Source: Gemmatales bacterium
GTDB lineage: Bacteria > Planctomycetota > Planctomycetia > Gemmatales > HRBIN36
Direction of reading: 5' to 3'
DNA length: 52,734 nucleotides
Assembly (NCBI GenBank): GCA_025060195.1
Contig: JANXCQ010000029.1
Span: forward strand, 1-52,734
Positions 1-9,239 of the stretch are shown one piece after another (the stretch's first letter is position 1; each line of letters starts with the position of its first letter). A program made the position numbers and the translations under genes. The notes below the pieces were generated by a model. That model ran no database searches, had not been told where the DNA came from, and saw only the letters and a list, made by a program, of their open reading frames with translations.

Positions 1-69
1 GTGTTACCTGGCTTTCGCCTCCAGCTGGCCGAACTATTCGCCGCCGTGCCCGTGGAACGACGAAGTTGA
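1..69 (+). CDS. C-terminal end of an upstream gene (partial)
   Basis: Frame 1 is open from the window edge to TGA at 67-69 and encodes 22 residues ending PVERRS. It runs in the same direction as the DUF58 gene starting 30 bases later. In many bacteria a MoxR-type AAA ATPase gene lies directly before a DUF58/transglutaminase pair, so this could be a MoxR end, but the residues visible are too few to identify it. That assignment is context only. Confidence 0.5.
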   Translation: MLPGFRLQLAELFAAVPVERRS

Positions 70-99
70 TGAGTAGCATGTAGAGACAGGTGGAATTCC

Positions 100-1287
100 A
101 TGGAAACTTCGCAACGGCCACGCGCCCGGATCCGTATCACTTGGGAGGGGATATTTTGGTTGCTCTTGGCAGCGGTGCTATTGACGCAAGGTTGGTACCG
201 AAACATCGGGTTACTAGCGTTTCTGGCGTTCTTCTTATTTGGCTTGTTTTTGCTCCAGGCTGGCTACCTCTTGTGGTGGCGGCGAGGTTTGCGGCACGTG
301 AGGATAGTGCGGCGACTGCCACAAATCATGTTCGCGGGCAGGCCTTTCGACGTGGAAATCGAATTGGAAAACCCACGAACTCGGCAGGTGGCGGTGCGAG
401 TTGAGGATTGCAGCGTGGAAGGAGTATTGCGTTGGCACGTTCCCGTGTTGCGGCGTGGAGAGAGGCGTGTCTTACGTCAGGCCACCTGGCTCGAAAAAAG
501 AGGGCGTCATAACTGGTCGCAGGTGCGGCTGAGCACGGGATTTCCTCTCGGGCTGCTTCGCAGGACCGTCATCTACACCCAAAAGGCCGAGCGGATCGTT
601 TACCCCGCAGTGGGCCAAATCAATCTGGCGCATTTGGAGTGGCTACTACAAGTTAGCAGTGTACGCCAATTGGCCTGGCGGGCTTCTCGACGGCCCGTCC
701 CTGGTGCGGAATTTGAGTTTCACGGGTTGCGGGATTACCGCAGCGGAGACAGCCCGCGTTACATCCACTGGCGTAGCTCTGCCCGCGCGGGAAAACTCCT
801 GGTGCGCGAGATGGAACCGCCTGCTACCGAAGAGGTCATGCTCATACTGGACGCCTGGAGACCATCTTCTCCCTCCCCTTCCTCTCAAACGAAGGGGTCG
901 TATCCTCCGCTCGAGGATGCAATCAGTTTAGCGGCGAGCTTGGTCATGGCGCTACAACGCGATCCAGGCCGCGAAGTTAGCTTAGTTATTTTGGATATGG
1001 AATCACGTCGGCTCACAGCGGTGACGGGGACGCCGCAGGTCTGGTCGCTGCTCGAAGCGTTGGCCCTGGTCCAGGGGCACCAGGGATTATCTGTCGTTTC
1101 TTGGGGCCAACTCTTAGGGCGCTTATCTGGATCAGCCCCCATCGTTTGGATCACATCTCGGCCTCATTCGGCAGAGCTTTACGACATCCCCCTGCCAGTG
1201 GCTTTGGTGGTAAACGCCCAGGATCTTGCGGCGTTACCGTGGTACAAATCTCCCAACCACCAGTTGCTGCCTGTCGGCCGTGACTAA
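100..1287 (+). CDS. DUF58 domain membrane protein
   Basis: 395 residues. Two hydrophobic segments near residues 17-30 and 37-59 anchor the N-terminus. A beta-rich region follows, then the DUF58 signature LRDYRSGDSPRYIHW at about 210-224, and a von Willebrand A-like region starting with VMLILDAW near 246. ATG at 100 is preceded by AGGTGG with suitable spacing. DUF58 proteins usually sit beside MoxR ATPases and TgpA-like transglutaminases and are thought to help assemble or modify envelope proteins, but the biochemical role is not established. The next gene in the same direction is such a transglutaminase, 83 bases on, so the two are probably one operon. Confidence 0.88.
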   Translation: METSQRPRARIRITWEGIFWLLLAAVLLTQGWYRNIGLLAFLAFFLFGLFLLQAGYLLWWRRGLRHVRIVRRLPQIMFAGRPFDVEIELENPRTRQVAVRVEDCSVEGVLRWHVPVLRRGERRVLRQATWLEKRGRHNWSQVRLSTGFPLGLLRRTVIYTQKAERIVYPAVGQINLAHLEWLLQVSSVRQLAWRASRRPVPGAEFEFHGLRDYRSGDSPRYIHWRSSARAGKLLVREMEPPATEEVMLILDAWRPSSPSPSSQTKGSYPPLEDAISLAASLVMALQRDPGREVSLVILDMESRRLTAVTGTPQVWSLLEALALVQGHQGLSVVSWGQLLGRLSGSAPIVWITSRPHSAELYDIPLPVALVVNAQDLAALPWYKSPNHQLLPVGRD

Positions 1288-1370
1288 GATAGATCAGCTC
1301 ACTACGTGGAAGTCCAGGTGCTTAGACTGGGCGCTACAACCCTTGGTATGCTATCCCAAGGAGTCGCCAA

Positions 1371-3833
1371 TTGGCTAAGCTTGAGGAACCGAATTTTTTA
1401 GTCACGCCTCCACAAAACGAAGCGACGCGCCGTAATTGGCTGTTTTATGCGAGCCATTGGCTCACCTTCGTGCTAGCGTTGTGTTGCCTGGCGGTGGTAG
1501 ATGACACCGCACCCGTGTGGTTATACCCGCTGGTCGGCACGGCGCTGACCGTAGCGATGGCTTTTCCTGGCCGCTGGCAGCTCGGTGCGTTGGCCGCGAA
1601 CTTGCTTGGCTTGTTTCTGATTCTTGGTTGGGTTACCTGGATGTATTTGGAATACTCAACCGCAGCTCTCGGGGACTCTTTAGCAGGGGACGATCGGCTC
1701 CGGGTGGCTTTCATCCGTGGCGGAACACTGCTGGCGTTATTGTTGTTGGCGAAGTGGCTGCGACCGCGGAATGTAGGCGATTATTGGATGATGCATGCGT
1801 TGGCCCTAGTGCAAGTGGTGTTGGCCTGTGCCACCTTGGTAGCTCGCCCCGAGGATCCTAGCTACCGATGGTTTCCCTTATTGCTCCTTGGGTATTTAAC
1901 GAGCGGGGTATGGGCAGTTATCGTATTACAATTGGCCCGCGAGTCGGCTCATGGCGACCCTGGGATGGCAGCGGCCGCAGGTGTGCGTCGGTGGTGGCGT
2001 TTGGCCGTTTCTTCGGCAGTATCCTGGTGCATGGTGGGCGTAGTGCTGGCCCTCATCTTCTTCCTGACTATCCCTCGCTTGGGCAGTTCCTCAGGACCAG
2101 CTTGGTGGCAAGTGACCACGTTAGGGCAGAGCATTAGCGGCGTGTCGGGCGGACTTGACCTGACAAGCAGCAATTCGTTGCGCCTAAGCGACGAACTCGT
2201 GATCCGCCTCGACGCATGGGACGCGGCGGGAAACAAAATCTGGCTCGGCGACGACCTGCGCTTACGTGTCCTTACTTGCAGCACCTATGAGATGGGGAAA
2301 TGGCGTCCCAGCGGCCATGAGGACCTGACGTTTATTCCCTATCGCTTTCCCCTCCAGGTGAGTGCCAACCATTATCGTCTTCAGTTCCAGGTCGACCTCA
2401 CGAAACTGCCCACGGTCATGGGTCTTGACTTGGCAGGCCTTGAGGAGTATCGGTTGACAAATGCTTACCCCCTACCCTTGGCTGAGCCACACCCTGGTTT
2501 AGCACGTCCCCGTGTTGCTAACTGGTTTCATGCCGAGGCGGAGCTTTTGGGCGTAGGTCTGTGTTATCGGGAACCTGCAGCGTGGGTGGCCTTAGCGACC
2601 TCAGCACGTTTGCTTCGCTACACACAACTTTATGACCGCACCCTCAACGTTCCGGAAATTTCCCTACTCCCAGGTCGCAAGCCTGACTTTACGGGGCTCC
2701 TACCATTGGTTCCACCGTGGTCGTCTACCGCTCCCAGACGCGATTGGGGTTATGAACCCCTCGATCGCCTACCCCAACCATTACGCGAGAGCGGTCGACT
2801 CGAAGAGTTGACCCGGCAAATTCTCATGCGCCATCGATTGCCGCCTCGTCCCATCCCTGGCGAAAGTGCCGAGCAGGTTCTGAGCAAGGTCAAAGTCTTA
2901 GAAAATTACTTGGCTAATAATCCTGGAGAGTTTGTTTATTCTCTCAGTCGTTCGCGCCTGCGTCATGACTTGGATCCGACCGAGGAGTTCTTATTGGTTG
3001 CTGTTACGCCCGACGGCAGGAAAGCCGGTTGGTGTCAGCACTACGCCTCGGCTTTGGCGCTGCTGCTACGTGCACATCAGATTCCCGCTCGAATCGTGCT
3101 GGGCTTTCGTGGCGGGGACTGGAACCCCACGTGGCGCACCCACGAGATTCGGGCCTATCATGCCCACGCCTGGGTCGAGGCTTTCATTGGCCCTCGGGGT
3201 TTGGATGGACGCATCTCTCAGGGCCGTTGGCTAAGTTTCGATCCCACCCCCGCTGCAGCGCTCTCTGCAATTCCGACGCGCTCCTCCAGCTGGTGGCGCA
3301 TGTTGGCCGACGACCTACGCTTCTTTTGGGAAATCATCCTTCTCGACGGCACTACAGGCCAAGGCTTTCGCTCCTTTGCTACGGTCAACCACTTGCTCGA
3401 AAAATGGCACTTGGCAGGATTGGGAAGCCGCGAATTCGTTACGACATTAGCACGAGCGGGCGGAGCGCTAATTTTAGCCAATGTTGCGCTGGTGCTCTGG
3501 TGGCGGCTCCGCCGCGCACGCCAGTCTATCAGGAAGAACGGCCACCGTTTCGTGCCCCTTGCTGATTGGGAGCAGACGCTGCTTGAGCGGCTGCAGCGAA
3601 TTTTCCCAGCACGCAAGCCAAATCAGTCCTTGCTCGAATACGCTTACTTAGCCCAAAGTTGGCTTCTGGAAAAAGGCGTAAGCTCTGTCGAATTGTGCAG
3701 CCTGCCGGTTCGCATGACCGAAGCCTACTACCGCTATCGTTTCGCAGGCCTACCGCCGACACATGCAGATTTAGAGCAAATGCAACGGCAATTTCACGAA
3801 CTGAGTTTAGTCTTGGACACCTTGGCGAAATAA
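1371..3833 (+). CDS. TgpA-like membrane transglutaminase-domain protein
   Basis: 820 residues. The first 245 or so hold several membrane segments (a DUF3488-like region). A long extracytoplasmic part follows, with a transglutaminase-like cysteine-protease core. The catalytic triad can be read as Cys555 in GWCQHYAS, His599 in HAHAWVEAF and Asp624 in SFDPTP. A late membrane segment near 690-710 (ALILANVALVLWW) leads to a cytoplasmic tail resembling DUF4129, as in Pseudomonas TgpA. The start is TTG at 1371, chosen because AAGGAG at 1358-1363 lies 7 bases before it; the ATG at 1348 is out of frame. It follows the DUF58 gene, the usual pairing. The substrate is unknown. Confidence 0.88.
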   Translation: MAKLEEPNFLVTPPQNEATRRNWLFYASHWLTFVLALCCLAVVDDTAPVWLYPLVGTALTVAMAFPGRWQLGALAANLLGLFLILGWVTWMYLEYSTAALGDSLAGDDRLRVAFIRGGTLLALLLLAKWLRPRNVGDYWMMHALALVQVVLACATLVARPEDPSYRWFPLLLLGYLTSGVWAVIVLQLARESAHGDPGMAAAAGVRRWWRLAVSSAVSWCMVGVVLALIFFLTIPRLGSSSGPAWWQVTTLGQSISGVSGGLDLTSSNSLRLSDELVIRLDAWDAAGNKIWLGDDLRLRVLTCSTYEMGKWRPSGHEDLTFIPYRFPLQVSANHYRLQFQVDLTKLPTVMGLDLAGLEEYRLTNAYPLPLAEPHPGLARPRVANWFHAEAELLGVGLCYREPAAWVALATSARLLRYTQLYDRTLNVPEISLLPGRKPDFTGLLPLVPPWSSTAPRRDWGYEPLDRLPQPLRESGRLEELTRQILMRHRLPPRPIPGESAEQVLSKVKVLENYLANNPGEFVYSLSRSRLRHDLDPTEEFLLVAVTPDGRKAGWCQHYASALALLLRAHQIPARIVLGFRGGDWNPTWRTHEIRAYHAHAWVEAFIGPRGLDGRISQGRWLSFDPTPAAALSAIPTRSSSWWRMLADDLRFFWEIILLDGTTGQGFRSFATVNHLLEKWHLAGLGSREFVTTLARAGGALILANVALVLWWRLRRARQSIRKNGHRFVPLADWEQTLLERLQRIFPARKPNQSLLEYAYLAQSWLLEKGVSSVELCSLPVRMTEAYYRYRFAGLPPTHADLEQMQRQFHELSLVLDTLAK

Positions 3834-3878
3834 CGAACCGCTCCCTGCTAAGCGCCGTCCAACAAAGGAACCACCTCC

Positions 3879-4454
3879 ATGCGTCATCCGACCTTGCTCG
3901 ACCGACGCCAAAGCGCTGTACTGGTGGTGGACGTCCAGGAGAAGCTGCTACCGTTGATCGCGGAAACCCCCAAGCTGATTCGTAATATTCGCTTCTTGCT
4001 GGATGTGGCACGCTTGTTAGAGATTCCCATCCAGGCTACTGAACAATACCCGAAAGGCTTGGGTCCGACGACGCCCGAATTGATTCGGCTCCTGCCATCA
4101 CGGCTAGAAAAACTTGATTTCAGTTGCTGCGGCTTACCGGAAGTTGTGGAGCAATTTCGTCGCTGGGAGCGTCGGCAAATCGTTGTGGTCGGCATCGAAA
4201 CGCATGTGTGCGTGCTGCAAACTGTGCTCGACCTGCTTGCCCACGGTTTTCAGGTGCACGTACCTGTGGACGCCGTGGCCGCACGTTTTCAGTTGGATCA
4301 TGAAACTGCCCTGGGGCGCATGCAGCATGCGGGCGCGATCCTAACCAGTGTGGAGTCAGTGGGTTTTGAATGGTTGCAGCGCGCAGGTTCTCCCCAGTTC
4401 AAAGAGTTTAGCCGACTGGTTCAAGAACGCGCCCGCGACTTATCCTCCGAATAA
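3879..4454 (+). CDS. isochorismatase-family cysteine hydrolase
   Basis: 191 residues, the normal size for a single-domain isochorismatase-like hydrolase. The expected Asp-Lys-Cys triad is visible: Asp18 in LVVDVQEKL, Lys78 in RLEKLDFS and Cys111 in GIETHVCVLQT. The wording around Cys111 is close to the ISOC1/ISOC2 and YcaC-like branch and lacks the zinc-ligand pattern of nicotinamidases, unlike the second family member at 22677-23291. The natural substrate cannot be told from sequence. It lies 45 bases after the transglutaminase gene, in the same direction. Confidence 0.85.
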   Translation: MRHPTLLDRRQSAVLVVDVQEKLLPLIAETPKLIRNIRFLLDVARLLEIPIQATEQYPKGLGPTTPELIRLLPSRLEKLDFSCCGLPEVVEQFRRWERRQIVVVGIETHVCVLQTVLDLLAHGFQVHVPVDAVAARFQLDHETALGRMQHAGAILTSVESVGFEWLQRAGSPQFKEFSRLVQERARDLSSE

Positions 4455-4682
4455 ATCCCCCTTAGCGGCTCTAACAAGATTCTGGCGAATGCTTATCCCT
4501 CTGCCTAAAAGAGGCGCGCAGGCTAATAACTCCGTCCGTTACCGATTGCCGTGTATCACGGTGCGATCTAAACAGCTAAGAACGCGTTGACTAGGCTATT
4601 ACAAATGACTTGACGGTGTGCGATAAGCAGGGCTTAGGTGCAGTATGGCCGAACGGCCGATTATCCCTGAAGGAGCCGATAG

Positions 4683-5870
4683 ATGAACCAACTGGCAGGT
4701 GAATTGAACCCCTCATCGCGAATCCTCATGGGACCAGGCCCCAGCGACGTGCACCCACGTGTGCTCCGAGCTATGGCCACGCCTTTAGTGGGGCACCTCG
4801 ACCCTGAGTTTCTCACGATCATGAACGAAACGCAGGCCCTGTTACGCTACGTCTTCCAGACCCAGAACTCGCTTACCTTTCCCGTCTCAGGCACGGGAAG
4901 CGCGGGAATGGAGACGTGTGTGGTCAACCTCATCGAGCCGGGGGATCGGATGGTGGTTTGCGTCAACGGCGTGTTCGGACAACGTATGGTGGACGTGGCC
5001 CAGCGAGCAGGAGCCGAGGTCACCGTGCTCGAGCGGCCTTGGGGCGACGTTTTTCCCCTTGATCTAATCCGCGACACGCTCAGGAAAGTCCGACCCAAAG
5101 TACTGGGCATCGTGCATGCCGAAACCTCGACTGGGGCCTGTCAACCCATGGACGGTCTTGGGGAACTCTGCCACGAATTTGACACGCTCCTGCTTGTGGA
5201 CACGGTAACCTCGCTCGGTGGAATCCCTGTAGAAGTGGATCGCTGGCAGGCCGATGCTGTATACTCCGGTACGCAAAAATGCCTCAGTGCCCCGCCTGGT
5301 CTGGCCCCTGTAACTTTTAGCTCTCGTGCGGTCGAGACCATCCAGCGGCGCAAAACCAAGGTGCAAAGCTGGTACCTGGACGTCACCATGGTACAACGTT
5401 ATTGGGGACAAGAACGATTCTACCATCACACCGCCCCCATCACGATGATTTACGCCCTGCGGGAAGCGTTACGCTTGGTACAAGAGGAAGGTTTAGAAAG
5501 GCGGTTTGCCCGACATCGGCTGCACCATCAGGCGCTGAAGGCGGGCCTCAGCGCGCTCGGCATTCGCTACGCCGCCGTCGAAGGACATCAATTGCCGCAG
5601 CTGAATGCCGTATGGATTCCTGCGGGTGCCGATGATCTTACCACCAGGCGGATGTTGTTAGAACAATTCGGCATCGAAATTGGCGGCGGACTCGGCGACT
5701 TCAAAGGAAAAGTGTGGCGGATCGGACTGATGGGATATTCCTGTCGAGCCAATAACGTTTTGTTATTCCTTTCGGCCCTGGAGCAATGTTTACTGAGGCA
5801 AGGGTTAAAAATCCCCGAAGGCGCCAGTATCGCCGCGGCTAATCAAGTCTACTGCCAACAGCCCGCTTGA
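4683..5870 (+). CDS. class V aminotransferase (alanine/serine-glyoxylate type)
   Basis: 395 residues, a fold-type I PLP enzyme of the AGXT/serine-pyruvate family. It opens with the family-typical [13 protein letters not shown] and the later [17 protein letters not shown] (residues 69-78) is the phosphate-binding turn, Asp173 in LLVDTVTS should contact the PLP nitrogen, and Lys199 in [12 protein letters not shown] is the Schiff-base lysine. The likely reaction is transamination of glyoxylate with alanine or serine; which donor is preferred is not visible. ATG at 4683 has AAGGAG at 4670-4675, 7 bases away. A small GGCCG/CGGCC inverted repeat (4647-4658) precedes that site. Confidence 0.9.
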   Translation: MNQLAGELNPSSRILMGPGPSDVHPRVLRAMATPLVGHLDPEFLTIMNETQALLRYVFQTQNSLTFPVSGTGSAGMETCVVNLIEPGDRMVVCVNGVFGQRMVDVAQRAGAEVTVLERPWGDVFPLDLIRDTLRKVRPKVLGIVHAETSTGACQPMDGLGELCHEFDTLLLVDTVTSLGGIPVEVDRWQADAVYSGTQKCLSAPPGLAPVTFSSRAVETIQRRKTKVQSWYLDVTMVQRYWGQERFYHHTAPITMIYALREALRLVQEEGLERRFARHRLHHQALKAGLSALGIRYAAVEGHQLPQLNAVWIPAGADDLTTRRMLLEQFGIEIGGGLGDFKGKVWRIGLMGYSCRANNVLLFLSALEQCLLRQGLKIPEGASIAAANQVYCQQPA

Positions 5871-6150
5871 TAGCCCACTCTCAACAGGCTGAAGTTTCAG
5901 AATACATCAGTTCGACACGATTACTGTCCTTATGCTTAGGCACCGTGCGGATCCTATGGCGTATCTGCGATGGTTTCTCTATCAAGTGAAAACATGTTCA
6001 CTTAGCCCATTAGCATATAGGCCCTCGGTAAATGGTCCCTCAATTTGCCTCCCCGCGAGGCCATCTCATCTAAACACGCTACTCACCGATAAGTGCTCTC
6101 ACCGCCATGGGATCGTTGCAGGTAGAATAAGGGAGTACGGAGATAAAGCC

Positions 6151-7188
6151 ATGGCCCGGGAACCGTTATTGAGAGGCACGCTCGATCCCGAGACGCGAGC
6201 ACGGGACGACGCCTTGCGACCAAAGCGCTTGTCGGAGGTGATTGGTCAGAAAGGTGTGGTGGAACGGCTGCGCATTGCCATTAATGCCTGCAAAAAGCTA
6301 GGGGAGCCGCTCTCGCACATCTTGTTCGATGGCCCTCCTGGCTTGGGCAAGACTACTTTCGCCACGGTCATTCCGAACGAATTAGAAACGACCATCCAGA
6401 TGACCTCGGGGCCAGCCCTGACGAAGCCTGCCGATCTGATGCCCTATCTGACCAACGCCCAGGAAGGCTCGATTCTATTTATTGACGAAATTCACCGCCT
6501 GCCGCGAGTGGTGGAAGAGTTTTTATACACGGCCATGGAAGATTTCCGAGTGGATTTGGTGCTAGGCGAAGGTTTGCATGCACGAACTGTTTCGTTGCCG
6601 CTTAAGCGCTTTACTCTGATCGGTGCGACGACCCGCAGCGGCATGCTCAGCGGCCCCCTACGCGACCGCTTCAAAATGCACGAACACCTGGAGTTTTACA
6701 GTACCGAAGAATTGGCCGAGATCGTCAAAATCAACGCACGTAAACTCAAAACCCCGATCGAAGAAGAAGCTGCCTGGGAAATTGCGCAGCGTAGCCGGGG
6801 CACACCGCGGTTGGCTAACACTCGGCTCTGGTGGGCGCGTAACTTCGCCGCCAGCGAACATGAAGGCGTCATCACTTTGGAAATTGCCCGCGCAGCCTTG
6901 CAAATGGCCGAGATTGATGTCGCGGGGCTCGACCGCCAGGATCGACGATATTTGGAGGTGTTGTTGGATGTGTTTGGTGGCGGTCCCGTTGGCGTGGAAG
7001 CCCTCAGCGCTACCCTCAACCTCCCCCAAGATACGCTTGCCGATGAAATCGAGCCGTATCTATTACGGGCTCAGTTCATCGTCCGCACTCCGCGCGGTCG
7101 TGTGGCCACTCCTAAAGCTTACGAGCACCTCGGTCGGCCCATCCCGGGCACAGCTTCCAGCATGCCCCAAGGTCAACTGTTCGGCTAA
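6151..7188 (+). CDS. ruvB: Holliday junction branch-migration ATPase RuvB
   Basis: 345 residues from ATG 6151, the normal RuvB length. RuvB is the hexameric motor that, with RuvA, drives branch migration of Holliday junctions. Visible motifs are Walker A GPPGLGKTT (61-69), Walker B FIDEIH (110-115), sensor 1 GATTRSG and the arginine finger in PLRDRF (Arg171). The C-terminal winged-helix part contains GGGPVGVEALS and ends with QLFG. The frame is open upstream to 5932, but GGAG at 6139-6142 lies 8 bases before 6151 and the family begins at this methionine, so the longer form is rejected. No ruvA or ruvC is adjacent. Confidence 0.95.
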   Translation: MAREPLLRGTLDPETRARDDALRPKRLSEVIGQKGVVERLRIAINACKKLGEPLSHILFDGPPGLGKTTFATVIPNELETTIQMTSGPALTKPADLMPYLTNAQEGSILFIDEIHRLPRVVEEFLYTAMEDFRVDLVLGEGLHARTVSLPLKRFTLIGATTRSGMLSGPLRDRFKMHEHLEFYSTEELAEIVKINARKLKTPIEEEAAWEIAQRSRGTPRLANTRLWWARNFAASEHEGVITLEIARAALQMAEIDVAGLDRQDRRYLEVLLDVFGGGPVGVEALSATLNLPQDTLADEIEPYLLRAQFIVRTPRGRVATPKAYEHLGRPIPGTASSMPQGQLFG

Positions 7189-7284
7189 TCATTTGGCGCG
7201 GCGTGATTCTGCCTGCCTCGAGCGCCATTCTGCCACGCGGTCGAGCACACTGATCTTTCCAAGCCCAGGCTCACGGAGATCCCT

Positions 7285-9216
7285 ATGGCGATTCACGAGT
7301 TGACCCAGGAGCAGATTCGTACCTGGACGCTGGAGCAGAAAGACCGATGGTGGTTAGAGAATGTATTCCGAGGCGACATGCCGCAACTGACCCTGCGTGC
7401 CGCACTGACGGGCATGCTCTTAGGCGGTTTATTGTCCTTGACCAACCTCTACGTCGGGGCCAAGACGGGCTGGACTTTGGGCGTGGGCATGACTTCGGTG
7501 ATTCTTGCGTTCGCGGCGTTTCGTATTCTGGCGCGGCTGGGGTTGGCCCGCGAGCTGACTATCCTGGAAAACAACGCCATGCAATCCGTGGCCACGGCCG
7601 CCGGGTACATGACCGCGCCATTGATTTCGAGCTTGGCCGCTTACATGATGGTGCAGCAACGCATTCTTCCGCTGTGGCAGGTGGTCTTGTGGATGGTGGC
7701 CTTGGCGTTGTTGGGCGTGTTGTTCGCCTTCCCGTTCAAACGCCGCTTTATCAACGACGAGCAACAGCCCTTTCCCGAAGGCCGCGCCGCAGGTATCGTC
7801 ATGGACGCTCTGCATCACGGTCAGGCTGAGCAGGGGGTGGTGAAGGCGAAACTTCTCACCGGTTGCGCCGCTCTGGCGGCCTGCGTCAGGCTCCTGCAAA
7901 ATGAAAAAGTGGTGCACTTGCTCGGTTTGCCCTGGCGTGTTCCTGAGTCGCTTTGGGAATGGTTCTATCGCCGCACCGCAGACATCCCCCAGTGGTTCGG
8001 CAACCGCCTGGATCGGCTGACAGTGGGTCTGGAGCTTGATCTTGCAATGTTCGGAGCGGGCGGCCTGATCGGTATTCGCGTGACAACCTCCATGCTTTTA
8101 GGCGCTTTCGTCAACTTCGTCATCCTAGCCCCCTGGCTCATTCAGCGCGGTGACATCACGCCTGGGCCGAGCGGTGTGATTGGCTTTCGAGAGATTACAT
8201 TGTGGTCGCTTTGGAGCGGAGTCGCGATGATGACCGTGGCCTCGCTACTGGCCTTCTTTTCTAAGCCAGAAATCATCTGGGGTCCGATGCGACGGCTCCT
8301 GGTGCGACAGGATGTCGGCGCTCGCGATGTGCTCGCGCATATCGAATTACCGATCCAACTTTCGCTTGTCGGCGTCCCTATCATTGGTACCTTGATTTGT
8401 CTCATGGGTTGGGCCTTTTTTGATATTTCACCTCTGTATAGCGCTGTCGCCATCGTCCTGACCTTCTTCTTTTGTCTCATCGCGATCAACTCCACGGGAC
8501 TAACCTCCATTACTCCCATCGGTGCCCTGGCGAAACTTACACAGTTGACCTTTGCTATCCTGGCTCCAGGCGACAAAGGCGTGAATCTCATGACCGCTGG
8601 GATTACTGGAGAAGTGGCTAGTAACTCGGCGAACCTCCTCATGGACATCAAACCGGGATATATGCTCGGCGCTAAGCCACGACAACAAGCGTTCGGCCAC
8701 GTCCTCGGCGCCATAGCGGGGGCATTAGTAGCCACACCGGTCTTTTATCTGGTCTTTCTCCACAGCGGCCAGGAACGCTTGAATTGGAGCCAAGCCTTGT
8801 GGCCTGAGCCAAATGTGCAGGAAGTTCATTTCGGTAGCCATCCCATGCCCTCGGCAACCGTATGGCGTGCAGTGGCCGACATCCTCGCCGAGGGAATTGA
8901 CTCGCTACCCGTATCGGCCCGATGGGCGGTCTTGGTTGCGTTGGTTGCGGGGTTGGGACTAGAATGGCTCCGCCTGCGAGACAAGTCCCCACTTTCGCCC
9001 ATCGGCTTTGCCCTTGGCTTCGTAATTCCGTTCTATACCTGCGCCATTATGTTCTTGGGAGCTTTCGTCTTTTGGCTCGCTGAGCGTCTGCGTCGGCCTG
9101 AAAATTGGTGCGACCGTTGGCTCGTGCAGAACCAGGAACCGATCTGCGCTGGCCTCATTGCGGGGGGTTCCCTGATGGGCATTTTCCTCAACATACTCGA
9201 TATCTTCCTGCCGTAA
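7285..9216 (+). CDS. OPT-family oligopeptide transporter
   Basis: 643 residues and strongly hydrophobic, with about 14-16 membrane segments, the usual size for bacterial OPT proteins. The family's conserved region is visible early (LTNLYVGAKTGWTLGVGM, then ENNAMQSVATAAGYMTAP). A later stretch, GLTSITPIGALAKLTQL, is also typical. OPT members carry short peptides or metal chelates with protons; which one applies here is not visible. ATG 7285 is preceded by GGAG. The gene converges with the minus-strand gene ending at 9240, leaving 23 bases between them. Confidence 0.9.
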   Translation: MAIHELTQEQIRTWTLEQKDRWWLENVFRGDMPQLTLRAALTGMLLGGLLSLTNLYVGAKTGWTLGVGMTSVILAFAAFRILARLGLARELTILENNAMQSVATAAGYMTAPLISSLAAYMMVQQRILPLWQVVLWMVALALLGVLFAFPFKRRFINDEQQPFPEGRAAGIVMDALHHGQAEQGVVKAKLLTGCAALAACVRLLQNEKVVHLLGLPWRVPESLWEWFYRRTADIPQWFGNRLDRLTVGLELDLAMFGAGGLIGIRVTTSMLLGAFVNFVILAPWLIQRGDITPGPSGVIGFREITLWSLWSGVAMMTVASLLAFFSKPEIIWGPMRRLLVRQDVGARDVLAHIELPIQLSLVGVPIIGTLICLMGWAFFDISPLYSAVAIVLTFFFCLIAINSTGLTSITPIGALAKLTQLTFAILAPGDKGVNLMTAGITGEVASNSANLLMDIKPGYMLGAKPRQQAFGHVLGAIAGALVATPVFYLVFLHSGQERLNWSQALWPEPNVQEVHFGSHPMPSATVWRAVADILAEGIDSLPVSARWAVLVALVAGLGLEWLRLRDKSPLSPIGFALGFVIPFYTCAIMFLGAFVFWLAERLRRPENWCDRWLVQNQEPICAGLIAGGSLMGIFLNILDIFLP

Positions 9217-9239
9217 CAGCGGTTCCCGCGCGAAGCCAT

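Noticed and set aside
5932..6150. N-terminal extension of RuvB
   Set aside because: The extra 73 residues do not resemble RuvB, and a ribosome site with correct spacing precedes ATG 6151.
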